A stretch of DNA of 64,000 nt from Pohlia nutans (Eukaryota > Streptophyta > Bryopsida > Bryales > Mniaceae), in assembly GCA_022496805.1 (NCBI GenBank), contig CM040091.1, positions 11,956,336-12,020,335 of the forward strand, given 5' to 3'. Of this stretch, positions 34,092-44,482 are shown in pieces. Each line of letters begins with the position of its first letter. The first letter of the stretch is position 1. The notes beneath the pieces are model-generated. The model made no database searches. It was not told the origin of the DNA and was given only the letters and a program-made list of their open reading frames with translations. The translations under genes were made by a program, and so were the position numbers.

Positions 34092-34381
34092 CATTAGGGG
34101 AAATGTGGGGTCTCCAAAGGGCCCTCTAAGGCAACCTGGATTAGGTGAACAAGTCGTCCAAACATCCCTCCGTTTGTAAAACCATGAATGAAGGTCGCTG
34201 CCCACTGACAGTTTCAGAAGCCGCAGCGTTGGTAGTGTCCATTGGCTCAACTGATGGTACTGCACTACTGGCATCGTCGTGTCACCATTGGTGCCAGCGT
34301 CAAAAACGTGCAGGCATACCTCAAATTATTTGAACGTGCCAAAACCAAGGGCCTTTTGGAGACTCCACCTTTCTCCTAATG
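34092..34381 (+). mobile_element. CATTAG-ended MITE, copy 1
   Basis: Termini are CATTAGGGGAAATGTGGGG and, inverted, CATTAGGAGAAAGGTGGAG, with a following CCAAAGGGCC. It is homologous along its whole length to 45603-45890 in the other orientation. The CATTAG terminus and lack of an obvious multi-base target duplication are shared with the 6.35-kb transposon, making a parent/derivative link worth testing. Confidence 0.8.
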
Positions 34382-35200
34382 CGAGGTAACTGATGCTACT
34401 AAGGAGTGCAATATGATTCTATACTGAGTCAAAAGTCTAATACTATAATTTGGAATACCGAACTTGACTCGATAATTAGGAGACTAGAGAATCCAAATTA
34501 GAAGAACAACAAATAAACAAACTATCGGAAAGGAACTTTAAGTAGACAGTGATATCATGAAGACGGAGGGTCGAAAGAAAGATGTAATCTGTATTTCAAA
34601 AAAAAAGTGCCCTTGCCAATGTGTTCGGCTTTATTGCATTTATACAAAGTACAACCCAAACTAATGTAAGTGTCAGATCGGTAAAAAAGGGTTCCCTAGA
34701 TCTATTTTTTTGTGGTAACTTGGGAAATTACCGGAGTAGTAAAAAAACCCAGATCGGTAGACTACCGGTAGTTACTAATTTACCGTTAACAAACGCTTGA
34801 TGTCGTCCGAATAGAAGAAGAATTTTATAGGTTTCTGTTTTTCCATTGTGTAAACCCTAAACTCCAGAGTAGGCCGAGCAAACAACACTCCGATTGTTGG
34901 TGACAAGCTTTGCCGTGCATTTCTTCTCAATACTTGTATGCATGGTCCAACAAGACTTGCCAGAATTATAAGGGACACGGGCTATATGCCAAACCAACTC
35001 ATCAACCTTGGTTTCTTGAACGGTGGTGACTCGACAGAAATCAAGCCCAGACGCTGAAGGCGCTTGAACTTCTTGCACGTCTGGAGAAGAGTCTTCAACA
35101 ATTGTAGGTAGAATTACGGGATTAGATCTAGAGAGTCTATTATCGGGACGGAAGCAAGAGCAGTTGACGGTGCCGGGGCGGTGTGTCTCATCATCTGCAC
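34382..35200. other. Intergenic stretch without a recognised gene
   Basis: Two overlapping minus-strand frames of 67-73 codons (34775-35078) contain SYS-, RVTT- and K-rich segments with no recognised domain. No terminal repeats seen. Confidence 0.4.
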
Positions 35201-35445
35201 TTATGGGGTATCGGGCCTACGCTTCTGCAATCCAAATACCACGGCGCCTTCGAGGTGTGGATTGCGAGTGCAAAACTCCTCGCCTCCGGGTATGTCTAAC
35301 AAGACCTTGTGCAGTACAACAGGATCACCAGTGCGCTCGCCAGGTTGTTAGACGCTACGAAGTTTCAATTCCTCCTTGCGCTAGTAGAAAACATGGTCGA
35401 AAAAAAACTGCACCCAAAATTGGCTACGGTCTTTTTGACCATCCT
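35200..35445 (+). pseudogene. Helical coding-like remnant
   Basis: One plus-strand frame reads GAFEVWIASAKLLASGYV, a stop, then RITSALARLLDATKFQFLLA and ENMVEKKLHPKLATVF. It is amphipathic and alpha-helical in character with natural codon use, but I do not recognise the family. A single TAA near 35296 divides it. Confidence 0.35.
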
Positions 35446-35497
35446 GATTTGCAGTTGCTTAATGACCACAGATTTTTCTTTTTTGATTCACGATTCC

Positions 35498-35595
35498 AAT
35501 TTTAATCATTTAGGGGCGTGTAATATACCATTAGAAAGGTATTTTCAAGACCTTTCCAACGGTATATTACACGTCCTACAATTCCTAAAATTGTA
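35498..35595. repeat. Imperfect hairpin, ~44-bp arms
   Basis: The arms centre on GTGTAATATACC.TT.GAAAGGT and its reverse complement, with a 10-bp loop. The outer parts of the arms (CAATTTTA) also pair. It may be a minimal foldback MITE. Confidence 0.75.
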
Positions 35596-35639
35596 ATCGC
35601 AAATCCAAAACCGTTAGTTTTTTATAAAACACAAAACCC

Positions 35640-36560
35640 ATAGTGGTCAACCCCACGGATCCGTGGGATTAGACACCGTGGTTTTTTTGTAACAAAAATT
35701 CCATAGTGGTCAACCCCACGGATCCGTGGGGTTAGACACTATGGAGTTTTTTGCAGCACAAATCCATAGTAGCCAACCCCACGGATCCGTGGGGCTCGGG
35801 GAATGCACTTAAAGTTAAGACTAGGAATCACGTGAGTGTGTACTTTTGACCCCCCCTATGTATGTACTAAAAATCATCTGAAAATTGTAAAAAAAATATG
35901 AAGTTGTTGAACACAATTTAAAGTTCTTGTTGTATGAATTTCAAAAAATAATCACTTGTAAATATTTTTAAATTGATTTTTGAAGCAAAAAACAACACAT
36001 TTTAGTGTAAACTTCTATCATTTTTTTGATAAGATCTTAAAAACTTCTGGGTTTGAAATTTATACCAAATGATAGATATATACGTAATGATTTAGTACCT
36101 AAAACATCGTAACTTAAAAACTATTTTAAGGCCAAGTATTGTAGGGGGTATGCTATTAAAACGCACTCACGTGTATTCCTAATCCTAACTTTAAGTGCAC
36201 TTCCCGAGCCGTGGGGTTAGACAGTGTGGTTTTTCTTGTAACAAAAAATCCATAGTGGCCAACCCCACGGATCCCTGGGATTAGACACTATGGATTTTTT
36301 TGGAGCACAAAATCCATAGTAGCCAACCCTACCAATCCGTGGGGTTAGATACCGTGGTTTTTCTTGTAACAAAAAATCCATAGTAGGCCAACCCCACGGA
36401 TCCGTGAGGTTAGAGACTATGAAGTTTTTTGCAGCACAAAATCCATAGTAGCCAACCCCACGGATCCGTGGAGTTAAACACCGTGGTTTTTTTTTGGAAC
36501 AAAAAATCCATGGTGGCCAACCCCACGGATCCGTGGGGTTAGCCACTATGGAATTTTCGG
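35640..36560. repeat. Tandem satellite with BamHI palindrome, ~64-bp unit
   Basis: Units carry the palindrome CCCCACGGATCCGTGGGG, near 35651, 35713, 35778, 36260, 36325, 36391, 36458 and 36522. Two unit types alternate, 'caccgtggtttttttgtaac' and 'cactatggatttttttgcag', so the higher-order period is about 130 bp. Isolated related copies lie near 37300 and 37990. The minus strand reads as a periodic peptide (NPTDPWGWP) that simply follows from the repeat. The array is split by a MITE at 35795-36208. Confidence 0.9.
35795..36208. mobile_element. hAT-like MITE inside the satellite
   Basis: Terminal inverted repeats of about 45 bp begin CTCGGGGAATGCACTTAAAG (left) and CTCGGGAAGTGCACTTAAAG (right, inverted). 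The 8-bp direct repeat CCGTGGGG flanks both sides (35787-35794 and 36209-36216), and joining the flanks restores a normal satellite unit. An 8-bp duplication points to the hAT superfamily. No coding capacity. Confidence 0.9.
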
Positions 36561-37123
36561 CAATAGAAAAGTCACTCATTCTATTGATTTGTTCAATTTT
36601 ACATCATTTTTCAAAAAAATTCACAATTTTGCACCATGTTTCATCATTTTATGTCAAAATTTGGTGTATTTATCACTAGTTGGACTTATGATAAATAGTT
36701 GGACTCTTTTTATCACTTGTTGGAGTTAATTTACCTTCAGATTTGTAAATTCCTTCAACAATTTTTCACCATTTTTATTTTAATTAGGTGGGAATTTAAC
36801 ATCAAACCTTTTTTCGTCACATAATTAATATCTTTAATTATCTTGTTTTATTTCTCCTCTTATATATTTAAGTAATTCTAGTTTAACTTTCTTACTAGTT
36901 TTATGTTACTCTAGTTCATCATTTTCAATCTCTCTTTTCATTAAGCTTTCTGGTAATTAATTTGAGCTCTTTTTTGTTCTATTTAATTTTTTGTTATTTA
37001 TCTATGTGTTATTTTCTTTCTTTTAATTTTGTAATATATTTTAGTTTTGTTTATTTTTCTCTCAATTGAATTTAATTTTGTTATCTTTTTTTTTGTTTTA
37101 TCTTTTCTTTTTCGTTTTTTTAG
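36561..37123. other. AT-rich stretch
   Basis: Strongly T-rich on the plus strand, with no gene or organised repeat that I can support. Confidence 0.5.
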
Positions 37124-37240
37124 GTATTGGGGGCGGGTATCAGGGACGGGGTGGGGGCGGGTGTCGGCGAAACGAGGGCGAGTGTTGGGGAGACGGGGGC
37201 AAGTGTCAGGGGGACGGGGGCGGGTATTGGGCATCGGGAG
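37124..37240 (+). repeat. G-rich minisatellite, possible G-quadruplex
   Basis: Repeats of GGGGGCGGGTATC / GGGGACGGGGGCAAGTGTC about 20-21 bp long form a run with many GGG to GGGGG tracts in 115 bp, conspicuous in AT-rich surroundings. The minus strand reads as a P/R/T-rich periodic peptide. Confidence 0.85.
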
Positions 37241-38580
37241 CAGGTATTGGGCATCTGTGCTCGATTGTAGTACCTTGTTTCTTGCACTGAGGCCTATCCC
37301 ACGGATACGTGGGGTTAGCTTCAAAATACAAAGTGCATTGATTCTCCATTTATTGCCACCTAAAAGAAAAGAGTGTGGGGAACTGAATAGAAGAATTGAT
37401 GACTGGTGCTCCTTATCATCTCAATCTTTCACTCATGGAGCATGTTATTTGGATCATTCTATTTTATTTATTTATTTTATTTAATTTAAGTTTTTGACTT
37501 TACTCCCGCATGAGTATCTATGAACCAGATGAAGAATGCTAACCTTGTTTGACTTAGAGACAGAGAGGACGTCCTTTTGTTCCCACTAAAAATACATTAT
37601 ATTTCTCGCTTTTTGAATCATTGTTATATTCTATATGTGTATCATTCACAATGTTTCTGTGACTGCCATCATTGCTCAATCGTTGCTAACAACTTGGTCA
37701 GTAACTACTCTTGTTCGCGAAAAAATTCAAACAAGTTGTATTGGATCCTCTCATCTAGTTATCCTTGCTTAGCATTAGGGTTTTTGTTATCCTTGCTTAG
37801 TTCATTCAAGCTTAGTGCATCATGGTTAGCGTTCCAGTCTTGTCATTGCATAGAACATCCATTCCAGCCATCTCCTCAATAGCAATCATGCGCTCGGTAA
37901 TGGCTCCTTGCACAAATTAGAAAGATTAGAAATAACAATGCCAAGTTCTAGAGCATGCTTTCTGCCAATGCTCGGCATCGAGGCCAACCCCACTGATCCG
38001 TGGGGTTGGCTTCAATGCCATTTTTTCCTTTTTCAAAAAAAAAATTGGTCCTTTTTTTATCTTTGTGATTTTAATCTAAGATGGAAAATTATAAACAATG
38101 TGCAGAGTATTTTCGGGTTTAGGTTTTAAACAAAAATTAACAGTAAAACCTCTTATAGGGTGAGGATAGTTGGAGTTTGATTTGGATCTATGCTACAATA
38201 ATGGATACTCAATTGTTGAATTAAAATATATGTAACAAGATACTACGAGAACGAGTTCTAATGTTGCATGGAACGAATACATATCAGGTCTAATTTTAGT
38301 GCAAATTTAGGATTTTAGATATGTTGTAATGGAAGCATATTAGGTGGAGTGCATATTATCACTCACTCTCTAAACATGTGCACATGCCAACAATAGAAGT
38401 GCACAAGGAGAAAGAACAAGGAATAGTACCTGGATCGAGTGTAGTCGTCACTGCAAAGGTTTGTGATCCGCTCTCGTACCTTGTTTTTGGCATTGCTCGG
38501 CACAAAGGTCAACTCCACGGGTTGTTCTTGCCTTGCCCGCAGTGAAGCGTACTTGGAAGTATAAATCACCTATTGTAGAG
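37241..38580. other. Intergenic stretch with isolated satellite units
   Basis: Single units related to the BamHI satellite occur near 37290-37325 and 37980-38012. No gene recognised. Confidence 0.5.
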
Positions 38581-38589
38581 TGATGTCCG

Positions 38590-39320
38590 CCTCCTGATGC
38601 AGGGGAGTACGCGGTTCGTGAGGCAAGAAGGCGTTATGCCACTCGCTATAACTAGCGGGTTCGTGAGGCACGAGAGCTTGTTCGTACCCAGGCCAGAATA
38701 ACGCCTAGACGGTCTCCTCGCCTTAGTTTACCTTGACCTTTGTGAGTATTGATATCCACGTGCATTTATGCACTTGTACTTAAGCCATTTGGTTCATAAG
38801 TCATTTGTTTCAATGATTATGGTTTGTTTTGTACTAAATTTCATGTTGGTAGATTTCTACTCGACTTTCACCTATCCAGGAGCTTGTGGAGTCTGTCAAC
38901 CCGGATGAGAGCGAGGTCTCTATCCGTATCAAGCAAAAGCAAGACTCCAATACCGTCATCAACGGCCTTTGGATTCGGCCAGTGGAGAAGTCTCGCCTAG
39001 GTATTCCTCTTTTCCATTTGCGAGCTCTCCCGTTAGTGTGATCTATTAACATGGAGGATGTCCAGCAACTTCCACAGCAACTTCTGCATTGATGAGTTCT
39101 TTATCAAGGTAAGAATCCACACCTTTTACATTCTTTCATTATTTTCCCATTCGAGCATTCCTCTTCCTTGCTTGACAATTGTTTTTTGCTTTCTAAGTTG
39201 GAGGCGGTCGCTCTCGCTCCAACACAGGAAAGCGCAAGTCCCACTTCAGCATCGAGCTGATCCTTGCAGATGTTCCAGAGAACCTCCCACTTCCCGCCAT
39301 CTATAGCCCCCCTTAGACAT
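38590..39320 (+). pseudogene. Exon-like pieces of an unassigned gene, plus strand
   Basis: Three coding-like pieces follow one another. Near 38600-38730: EYAVREARRRYATRYN, a stop, then RVREARELVRTQARITPRR. From an acceptor TATCCAG at about 38880: ELVESVNPDESEVSIRIKQK and DSNTVINGLWIRPVEKSRL, up to a CTAG|GTATTC donor at about 39000. Near 39066-39109: NFHSNFCIDEFFIK before a GTAAGAA donor. A further stretch at 39200-39315 holds HFSIELILADVPENLPLP. Composition and splice-like borders suggest a captured or decayed multi-exon gene. I do not recognise the product, and one stop is present in the first piece. Confidence 0.4.
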
Positions 39321-39412
39321 TTCCGTGTGGAACCGCTATGGTGAGTTTACATGGATGATTTATTCACATTTGCTGAAGATCATTTCCACGACAACAATGT
39401 CCTTGTGATAAT

Positions 39413-39575
39413 CACTAGTAGAAATCTTGTCTTATGTGACAAGTCTTTAATGACTCAATGTTGGGAATGACATGTCCGTAATGACACAAAGTCCCACTTT
39501 GTGTCATTACGGACATGTCATTCCCGACATTGAGTCATTAAAGACTTGTCACATAAGACAAGATTTCTACTAGTG
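39413..39575. mobile_element. CACTA-type foldback MITE
   Basis: The 163-bp element is an almost perfect hairpin: CACTAGTAGAAATCTTGTC to AAAGT, a 3-bp centre, then the reverse complement, with about one mismatch. Ends are CACTA/TAGTG and it is flanked by the 3-bp direct repeat AAT. These are the hallmarks of a CACTA (EnSpm) derivative. The near-identity of the arms indicates recent origin and a strong double-stranded RNA if transcribed. Confidence 0.95.
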
Positions 39576-39767
39576 AATACACGGCGATGTCCTCAAGGTG
39601 CACAAGGAGCTTCGGAATTGATGCAAGGGGGCTAAATAGAGTGGCAAAAGATTAGTAGGGTGTCAATATATCACCTTCATCTTACCTTCAATCAAGATTC
39701 CAAGATGTTTGTAAATATTTTCCTCTTCTCCACCTATTTCACTTCAAGTTTCAATCTCCTCTCTTTG

Positions 39768-40133
39768 TCACTGAGCATGTAGTTTTTTTTTTTTTTTTTT
39801 GTAGAAAAAGTGTTTTTCTACCAAGGTGCTTGTGGGCCTTGGCACCTCTCTCACCGTGTAGAAGGCAAAAGTTGGATTTCTCACTTGAGAAAGATTCCCC
39901 TTTTTCACAATTTCACGGATAAGGATACCCAACTCCTCAACGATAGCATAGTGGCATAAAAAGGGGCTTCGAAGAAGCACAAAGAATTTCTGAGCATCAT
40001 CATCCACACCCTTACTCAAAGGCACGACATTGTCTTGGATTGGCACGCATTCACAAGTTTCTCCCTTACTTTCTTTGTATTGTCTTTGTTCTTCATTTCT
40101 TGCACTTCTCATGGTTTTGTTTTTTTCATTCAA
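39768..40133 (-). CDS. Coding-like frame, unassigned
   Basis: A 121-codon minus-strand frame begins MNEKNKTMRSARNEEQRQYK and includes FLCHYAIVEELGILIREIVK and NPTFAFYTVREVPRPTSTL, ending in a poly-K run encoded by a long T tract. Composition is protein-like and it overlaps no better candidate, but no family is recognised. It could be an exon of a decayed gene inside the large insertion. Confidence 0.3.
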   Translation of the reverse strand: MNEKNKTMRSARNEEQRQYKESKGETCECVPIQDNVVPLSKGVDDDAQKFFVLLRSPFLCHYAIVEELGILIREIVKKGNLSQVRNPTFAFYTVREVPRPTSTLVEKHFFYKKKKKKLHAQ

Positions 40134-40149
40134 TTTTTTTTCATCTAGG

Positions 40150-40673
40150 TGCTTTGATTAGTGTGTGTCGCGAGGATGAAGCCACATCGTGGCATTGGAG
40201 GCGGACACGAAGATCTTTGAGGCCATCCTTTGCCCAATGCGGGATCCAGTGCCTCCACCCGAGCCTACTCTACACCTTGATGACACCGACTCTAAGGATC
40301 ATCCTTTGAAGCTTGTACGACGCTAGAGGCACCGTAACTAAGTTAGTTTTTTTACTTCGCACATCAAACAATGTTCATCTTATTCAATCTCTTCTCCTTC
40401 CTTGCTAATTTTTTTGCTTTCAATTATGTTCTTGTATCCAGAGTTCCACATGCGAGTCCCATCCATGTTCTCCATCCAAGCTTGTTTGGAAGCCCTCTGA
40501 GGGGATTCGAATTGCTACCATATACTACTGAAGCTGCCCATCAACAAGCGGTTGCAACTTCTCCACCTCCTTGTTGCAGTTCTGACAAGTTTGATAGCGC
40601 AATGTATGGACTTTTAGATAAAGAGGCTAAGCAGGGCAAAGATAATGAACTAGAGAGGAGTCGAAGCCCTTGA
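40150..40673 (+). pseudogene. Coding-like pieces, plus strand, unassigned
   Basis: One frame at about 40180-40330 reads VALEADTKIFEAILCPMRDP and PPPEPTLHLDDTDSKDHPLK before a stop. After a T-rich stretch ending in an acceptor-like TTGTATCCAG (40441), another piece continues to a TGA at 40671 (SSDKFDSAMYGLLDKEAKQG). Probably remnants of the same unassigned plus-strand gene as 38590-39320. Confidence 0.3.
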
Positions 40674-41001
40674 TTAGGCCTCTTGATTGTGGAGACTTAG
40701 TTTTCTTATGTTTTAGTTTGATTTGGATTTTACATGAGGTTTTTGGTGTTAGTTTTTTTAACATTGTATCCTTGTATAATTTGCACTTTTGTTGGTTTTT
40801 AATGATGACGTCAGCCCTAATTTACTTGTAAAACATACAAAAAGTAAAATGCATAGTTTTTCATAAGTAATGCCGTAGAAAATCATCAAAATCCATTACT
40901 TTTTTTGCTAAAAATAACCCAATGTCCTCAAATTATTGCTAAAAATATCCCAATGTCCACGGTCATAGGCATTTTTGTCAACAAAAAAGATTTTTAGAAA
41001 A

Positions 41002-41065
41002 GAAAATTTGCGCTCTCCAAACTCTGCTCTCTGCTCTCCGCTCTCCGCTCTCCACTCTACGCTCA
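41002..41065 (-). repeat. Right inverted terminus, GGAGAGC-rich
   Basis: Inverse partner of 21486-21539, with more GGAGAGC units (five to six against about four). Confidence 0.85.
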
Positions 41066-41075
41066 CACTACTAAG

Positions 41076-41570
41076 TTTCCCACACGATGCATCCCTGACA
41101 AATGTAAATGTAGTCAACAACATTGGGATCTTCTTTGTGCATCGTCATCTTAAGTAAACGCCGCACAACCTCCAATGTTCCAATGTCACGTGCATTTAGG
41201 TATTATTTGATCTCATCTTGTTCCTCCTCAATCTTCATAGTAGCCCTATCATGACCTTTATAGATGTATTTATAAATATATTTAACTGCTTGAACAAATG
41301 CGCAAACTTCAATATTAACATGGCAGTCATACTTTCGAATCAAATCAGGGTTGTAGAGAATAATATGGCTATCGTTGAAGAAGAATCCATGTTTTTAAAA
41401 GTTACGTCCATCATCATGACAACGATCAAGAGGGTAACCATCTTCGTCCATTGTAGTTTGATCTTGGAAAGATTTAGGAAAGCGTTTTGTGCATTGTCCA
41501 GTCTTGTATTAACCCAGTTTTGCGATTTCCAAAACACAGGAACAATTAAGTATAGGGGTTCTTTTAAAAG
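41076..41570 (-). pseudogene. Helitron Rep-domain fragment
   Basis: Minus strand. From 41550 downwards it encodes GLIQDWTMHKTLS, then (shifted frame) KSFQDQTTMDEDGYPLDRCH, a stop, HIILYNPDLIRKYDCHVNIE, then FVQAVKYIYKYIYKGHDRAT, and after another stop YLNARDIG and LEVVRRLLKMTMHKEDPNVV. The order 'FPK.FQ..T..DEDGYP..RR.DDGR', 'YNP.LL.KY.CHINVE' and 'YxxKYxxKGHDR' is the conserved Rep region of Helitron RepHel proteins, and the KYIYKYIYKG stretch contains the catalytic tyrosine pair region. At least two stops and one frameshift make it a pseudogene. It ends at the GGAGAGC terminus, where the helicase-side piece resumes 19.6 kb away. Confidence 0.85.
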
Positions 41571-42401
41571 GAAAGGTTAATAGTCTATCCTTATGTTGAC
41601 TAAAGTCACTTTAAAAATAGAATTTAAGTTTTGAATAATAACAAAACACTCTTATTCCCAAGGTATTAAATTTGGTGGGCAGTCCATTAATGTAGTGACA
41701 CAATGAAGCCCCAGTCCTGCCTAGTATTCTATCGGAGGTCAAAGAGTCTGATGAAATTGTCAGGTTTGGTCAAATTGTCAAATGCATTATTATGATCTAT
41801 CACCTAGTCAAATGCCAAGATAATACTTTATATATATAATTCATTCCTTATCTGATAATTATATATAGGTCAAATGGTCCCATATTTGCTCTTTTGAGCC
41901 TATCTCGTCGCTCTCTAAACAAAAATGTCTAAACGCATTTGTTAGGTCAAATAATCTTGTAGTGGTCAAATTATCTGGTAGTCATGGAATGCAATGCTAA
42001 GGTTTGAATGTTTACCAAATTTCCGCGTCCTTGGATCTTTAGGCCAATTGGTCCAAGCACACGGTTAAAATCCTACATTCATAACACACGATCTAATAAC
42101 TATCTTTGCAAATCTAATACCAACACCAGGCAAACAAAACTAAGCAGACAGACTTTGTATTTTGATTTGGTGCTAAAAGTATAAGTTATACTAAAGTATC
42201 AAATAACACTATGTTTATGGTTTCATTCATAACATAGGGTTACTTCAATTTTAATTGTTACTTTTTAAATTACTTTAAAGAATAAACAATTAATTTTAAT
42301 TTCATGAATCCACTATGAAATTAATGTTAATTGTTTTTCTTTGTCTTTATAATCAAACTTTGTAGAACCTACTTAGCACAACTTCCCCACCATCCCATGC
42401 A
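41571..42401. other. AT-rich intergenic stretch
   Basis: Contains several 'ggtcaaattgtc' phrases between 41750 and 42000, reminiscent of those at 15.7-17.4 kb. No gene recognised. Confidence 0.45.
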
Positions 42402-42565
42402 CATATATAAATATCTAAATATCTAAATATCTAAATATATAAATATATAAATATATACATATATACATATATACATATATACATATATAAATATATAAAT
42501 ATATACATATATACATATATACATATATAAATATATAAATATATATATATATATGTATATATGTA
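42402..42565. repeat. AT microsatellite
   Basis: Compound run of ATATAAAT, ATCTAAAT and ATACATAT units of 8 bp, closing in (AT)n and (ATGT)n. Confidence 0.95.
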
Positions 42566-42770
42566 TTTTGGTTTTCCTTTTTCAAGGAATGCATTTGAAT
42601 TTAATTTACTTTCTAATACTAATTCTACAATAATAGAACAAAACCATTACCTATCCTTAACCTATGTATGTGCTAAACTAGAATGCCAAACTTCTTTCTC
42701 TTTACTACATAAAACTTGGACATATAATTCTTTTAGTTGACTTGTATTGTACTTGCCAACATACAATTTT

Positions 42771-42976
42771 TAACTCTTCAAAGACCAAGGATTCATGGTT
42801 TTAAAATGACAAATTCAATTGATTATATTGTGAGAAAATATGGTTGCCATGGGACCAAATTTTATATCACTAGAAACTAGTGAAGATCATTGCATGATTT
42901 GATCAAACAACAAATAAATTGGAACAATTAGGACTTAAAGATGAGACCAATTTGTGCTTCTTGGTCTTTTAGAGTT
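42771..42976. mobile_element. Short TTAA-family MITE, uninterrupted
   Basis: Shares 'aaccaaggattcatgg', 'atgacaaattcaattgat' and 'gcttcttggtcttttagag' with 7571-7796 and the outer parts of 9183-9814. It provides the empty site for the TA-element nested at 9283-9680. Confidence 0.7.
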
Positions 42977-44480
42977 TCATTAACAAGGAAAAAGGATATG
43001 TTAAATCAATCACTCATGTGTGTGGTGTCTGTAAGTAGGGGGACAATGGCAAGTAAAACAAAGTAGATTTGACAAGCCCTTGGACACTTTTACTTTATTA
43101 AGTAATTAGTAACTCTAAAGTGTCCAGTCGGTCAAGTTTACCCACAACTGGTTAAAAATCATTTTTAGACCTTTGGTAAATAATCGACATCGGTCACTCT
43201 AAAAGTGCCAGGATTGAATACACATGCTTTTGCCACAGAGCAGACGAGGACTAGAAGACGCGGATTAAATTAATCTACCTACTGGGATTAAATTAATCAA
43301 CTTGTTGTTATTTACCAGCAGAGAGAGAATCACACAATCCAAGACTGTAACATATCATAAGGGAATAGTCCGTCAGGCTTGTTAAATTTATTTTATTTTA
43401 AAACTCGGTTATAAGCTTGTCTGTTTGCAAATGGTGCCGTTTATGAATGTTATTGGATGCCCTGCACAACAAGATAATATACTGCAGAAATACACCAGAC
43501 TGATTGACCTACTCAACCTCCAGAAACCAATGCAGTGATTAGCACGATGCAACCATGAGACAACTCTTCCACTTCCAAAATAAAAATCACGTGACAAACT
43601 CGTTTTTTCACTCACCACAATGAACAGATTGATGATATCAGATGTAGTGAAAAGTCTGTAATATGGTCGTTTGCGGTCATTCAAAGATTTAAAAAACTTC
43701 GGTCAACCCAACAACATCCGCAAAACCCACTCCCGGTACTGTCTAAGAGCTCAAATGCAATAAAGCACGAGTCCTAAAGACTAACTAGAAGTGGATTGTA
43801 GTAACAAATCAATAAATGGATCCCAATTATTCCAACCTAACCAACCGCACGCCATTTGATAGAACAACCCCACAAATGTTTGCAATGTATTGAAAAATAA
43901 CAATGATCAATGAATTAAGATTTCTTCAAAAATATTATTCTTTCATTCAATTCTATTAATCATCATGTTGTTAAATAGGCATATAATGAATTCTTCCATC
44001 ATATGCATGTTGAAGTTTTTCAGTCTCTACTTTTCGTCTATTAAATGAGTTTTGTGAATAGATGTGATATATAGAATACATATTTTTAATTAGAAAAGGA
44101 GGAAACAAAGTTGTTGATAGTGTAGGGCCTCCGCATACGTTTAATCTCTAAGGGATCAAAAAATCCAAATATTCAAATTCAAATATTAAATTCAAATATT
44201 TTGTAGTAGTTTTGAGTAGATTGTTTGTAGACTTCTTTTTGTTTTGTTTTTGTTATTTTCTTACCAGTTTATGCAATGTTCTTCATTGATTCTGATGATA
44301 TAAAATTTGATCCAATTTGTACCATATTAATCTACAATATAATCACTTCAAGTGATCATTTTAAATCATATCAAATGATTTCAACTAACTTCAAAGTCAC
44401 TCAACTATCATGCAACTAATTTCAGAATACCTCAAATATCATTCACTAATTGTTTCAAACCCGTTTTCATCAATCCTTAC
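42977..44480. other. Intergenic stretch without a recognised gene
   Basis: A 91-codon minus-strand frame at 43409-43684 has unremarkable composition and no recognised domain. Near 44145 a 'tttaatctctaagggatca' phrase may be an eroded TTAA-family end. Confidence 0.4.
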
Positions 44481-44482
44481 TA

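Larger units (their letters stand above)
21486..41065. mobile_element. Candidate 19.6-kb TIR insertion splitting a Helitron gene
   Basis: The left end begins TGAGCGTAGAGCGGAGAGCG. The right end, reverse-complemented, begins TGAGCGTAGAGTGGAGAGCG and stays GGAGAGC-rich for about 60 bp, ending on both sides near GAGCGCAAATTT. Flanking 10-mers CACTTCTATG (21476-21485) and CACTACTAAG (41066-41075) agree at 8 of 10 positions, like an aged 9-10 bp target duplication of Mutator-like elements. Minus-strand Helitron Rep sequence lies immediately to the right and helicase sequence immediately to the left, in the order expected if one RepHel gene was interrupted. No MURA-type transposase was recognised inside, although SWIM-domain remnants occur. 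Alternative: two independent short GGAGAGC-ended elements that happen to lie beside two Helitron fragments. A partial overlap in the Helitron sequence at the two edges (both hold a TGCATC.TGTG stretch) weakens the single-insertion reading somewhat. Confidence 0.55.

Noticed and set aside
35640..36560. CRISPR-like array because of regularly spaced palindromes
   Set aside because: Repeats and the sequence between them are both conserved, so there are no unique spacers. The genome is eukaryotic, and the pattern is a tandem satellite.
36217..36579. 120-codon minus-strand frame with repeated NPTDPWGWP
   Set aside because: It is simply the translation of the BamHI-palindrome satellite; periodicity comes from the DNA repeat.
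36998..37324. Proline/arginine-rich repeat protein (minus strand)
   Set aside because: Translation of the G-rich minisatellite, with flanks of low complexity.
41218..41580. 120-codon plus-strand frame
   Set aside because: Antisense of the Helitron Rep fragment, which has clear family motifs on the minus strand.
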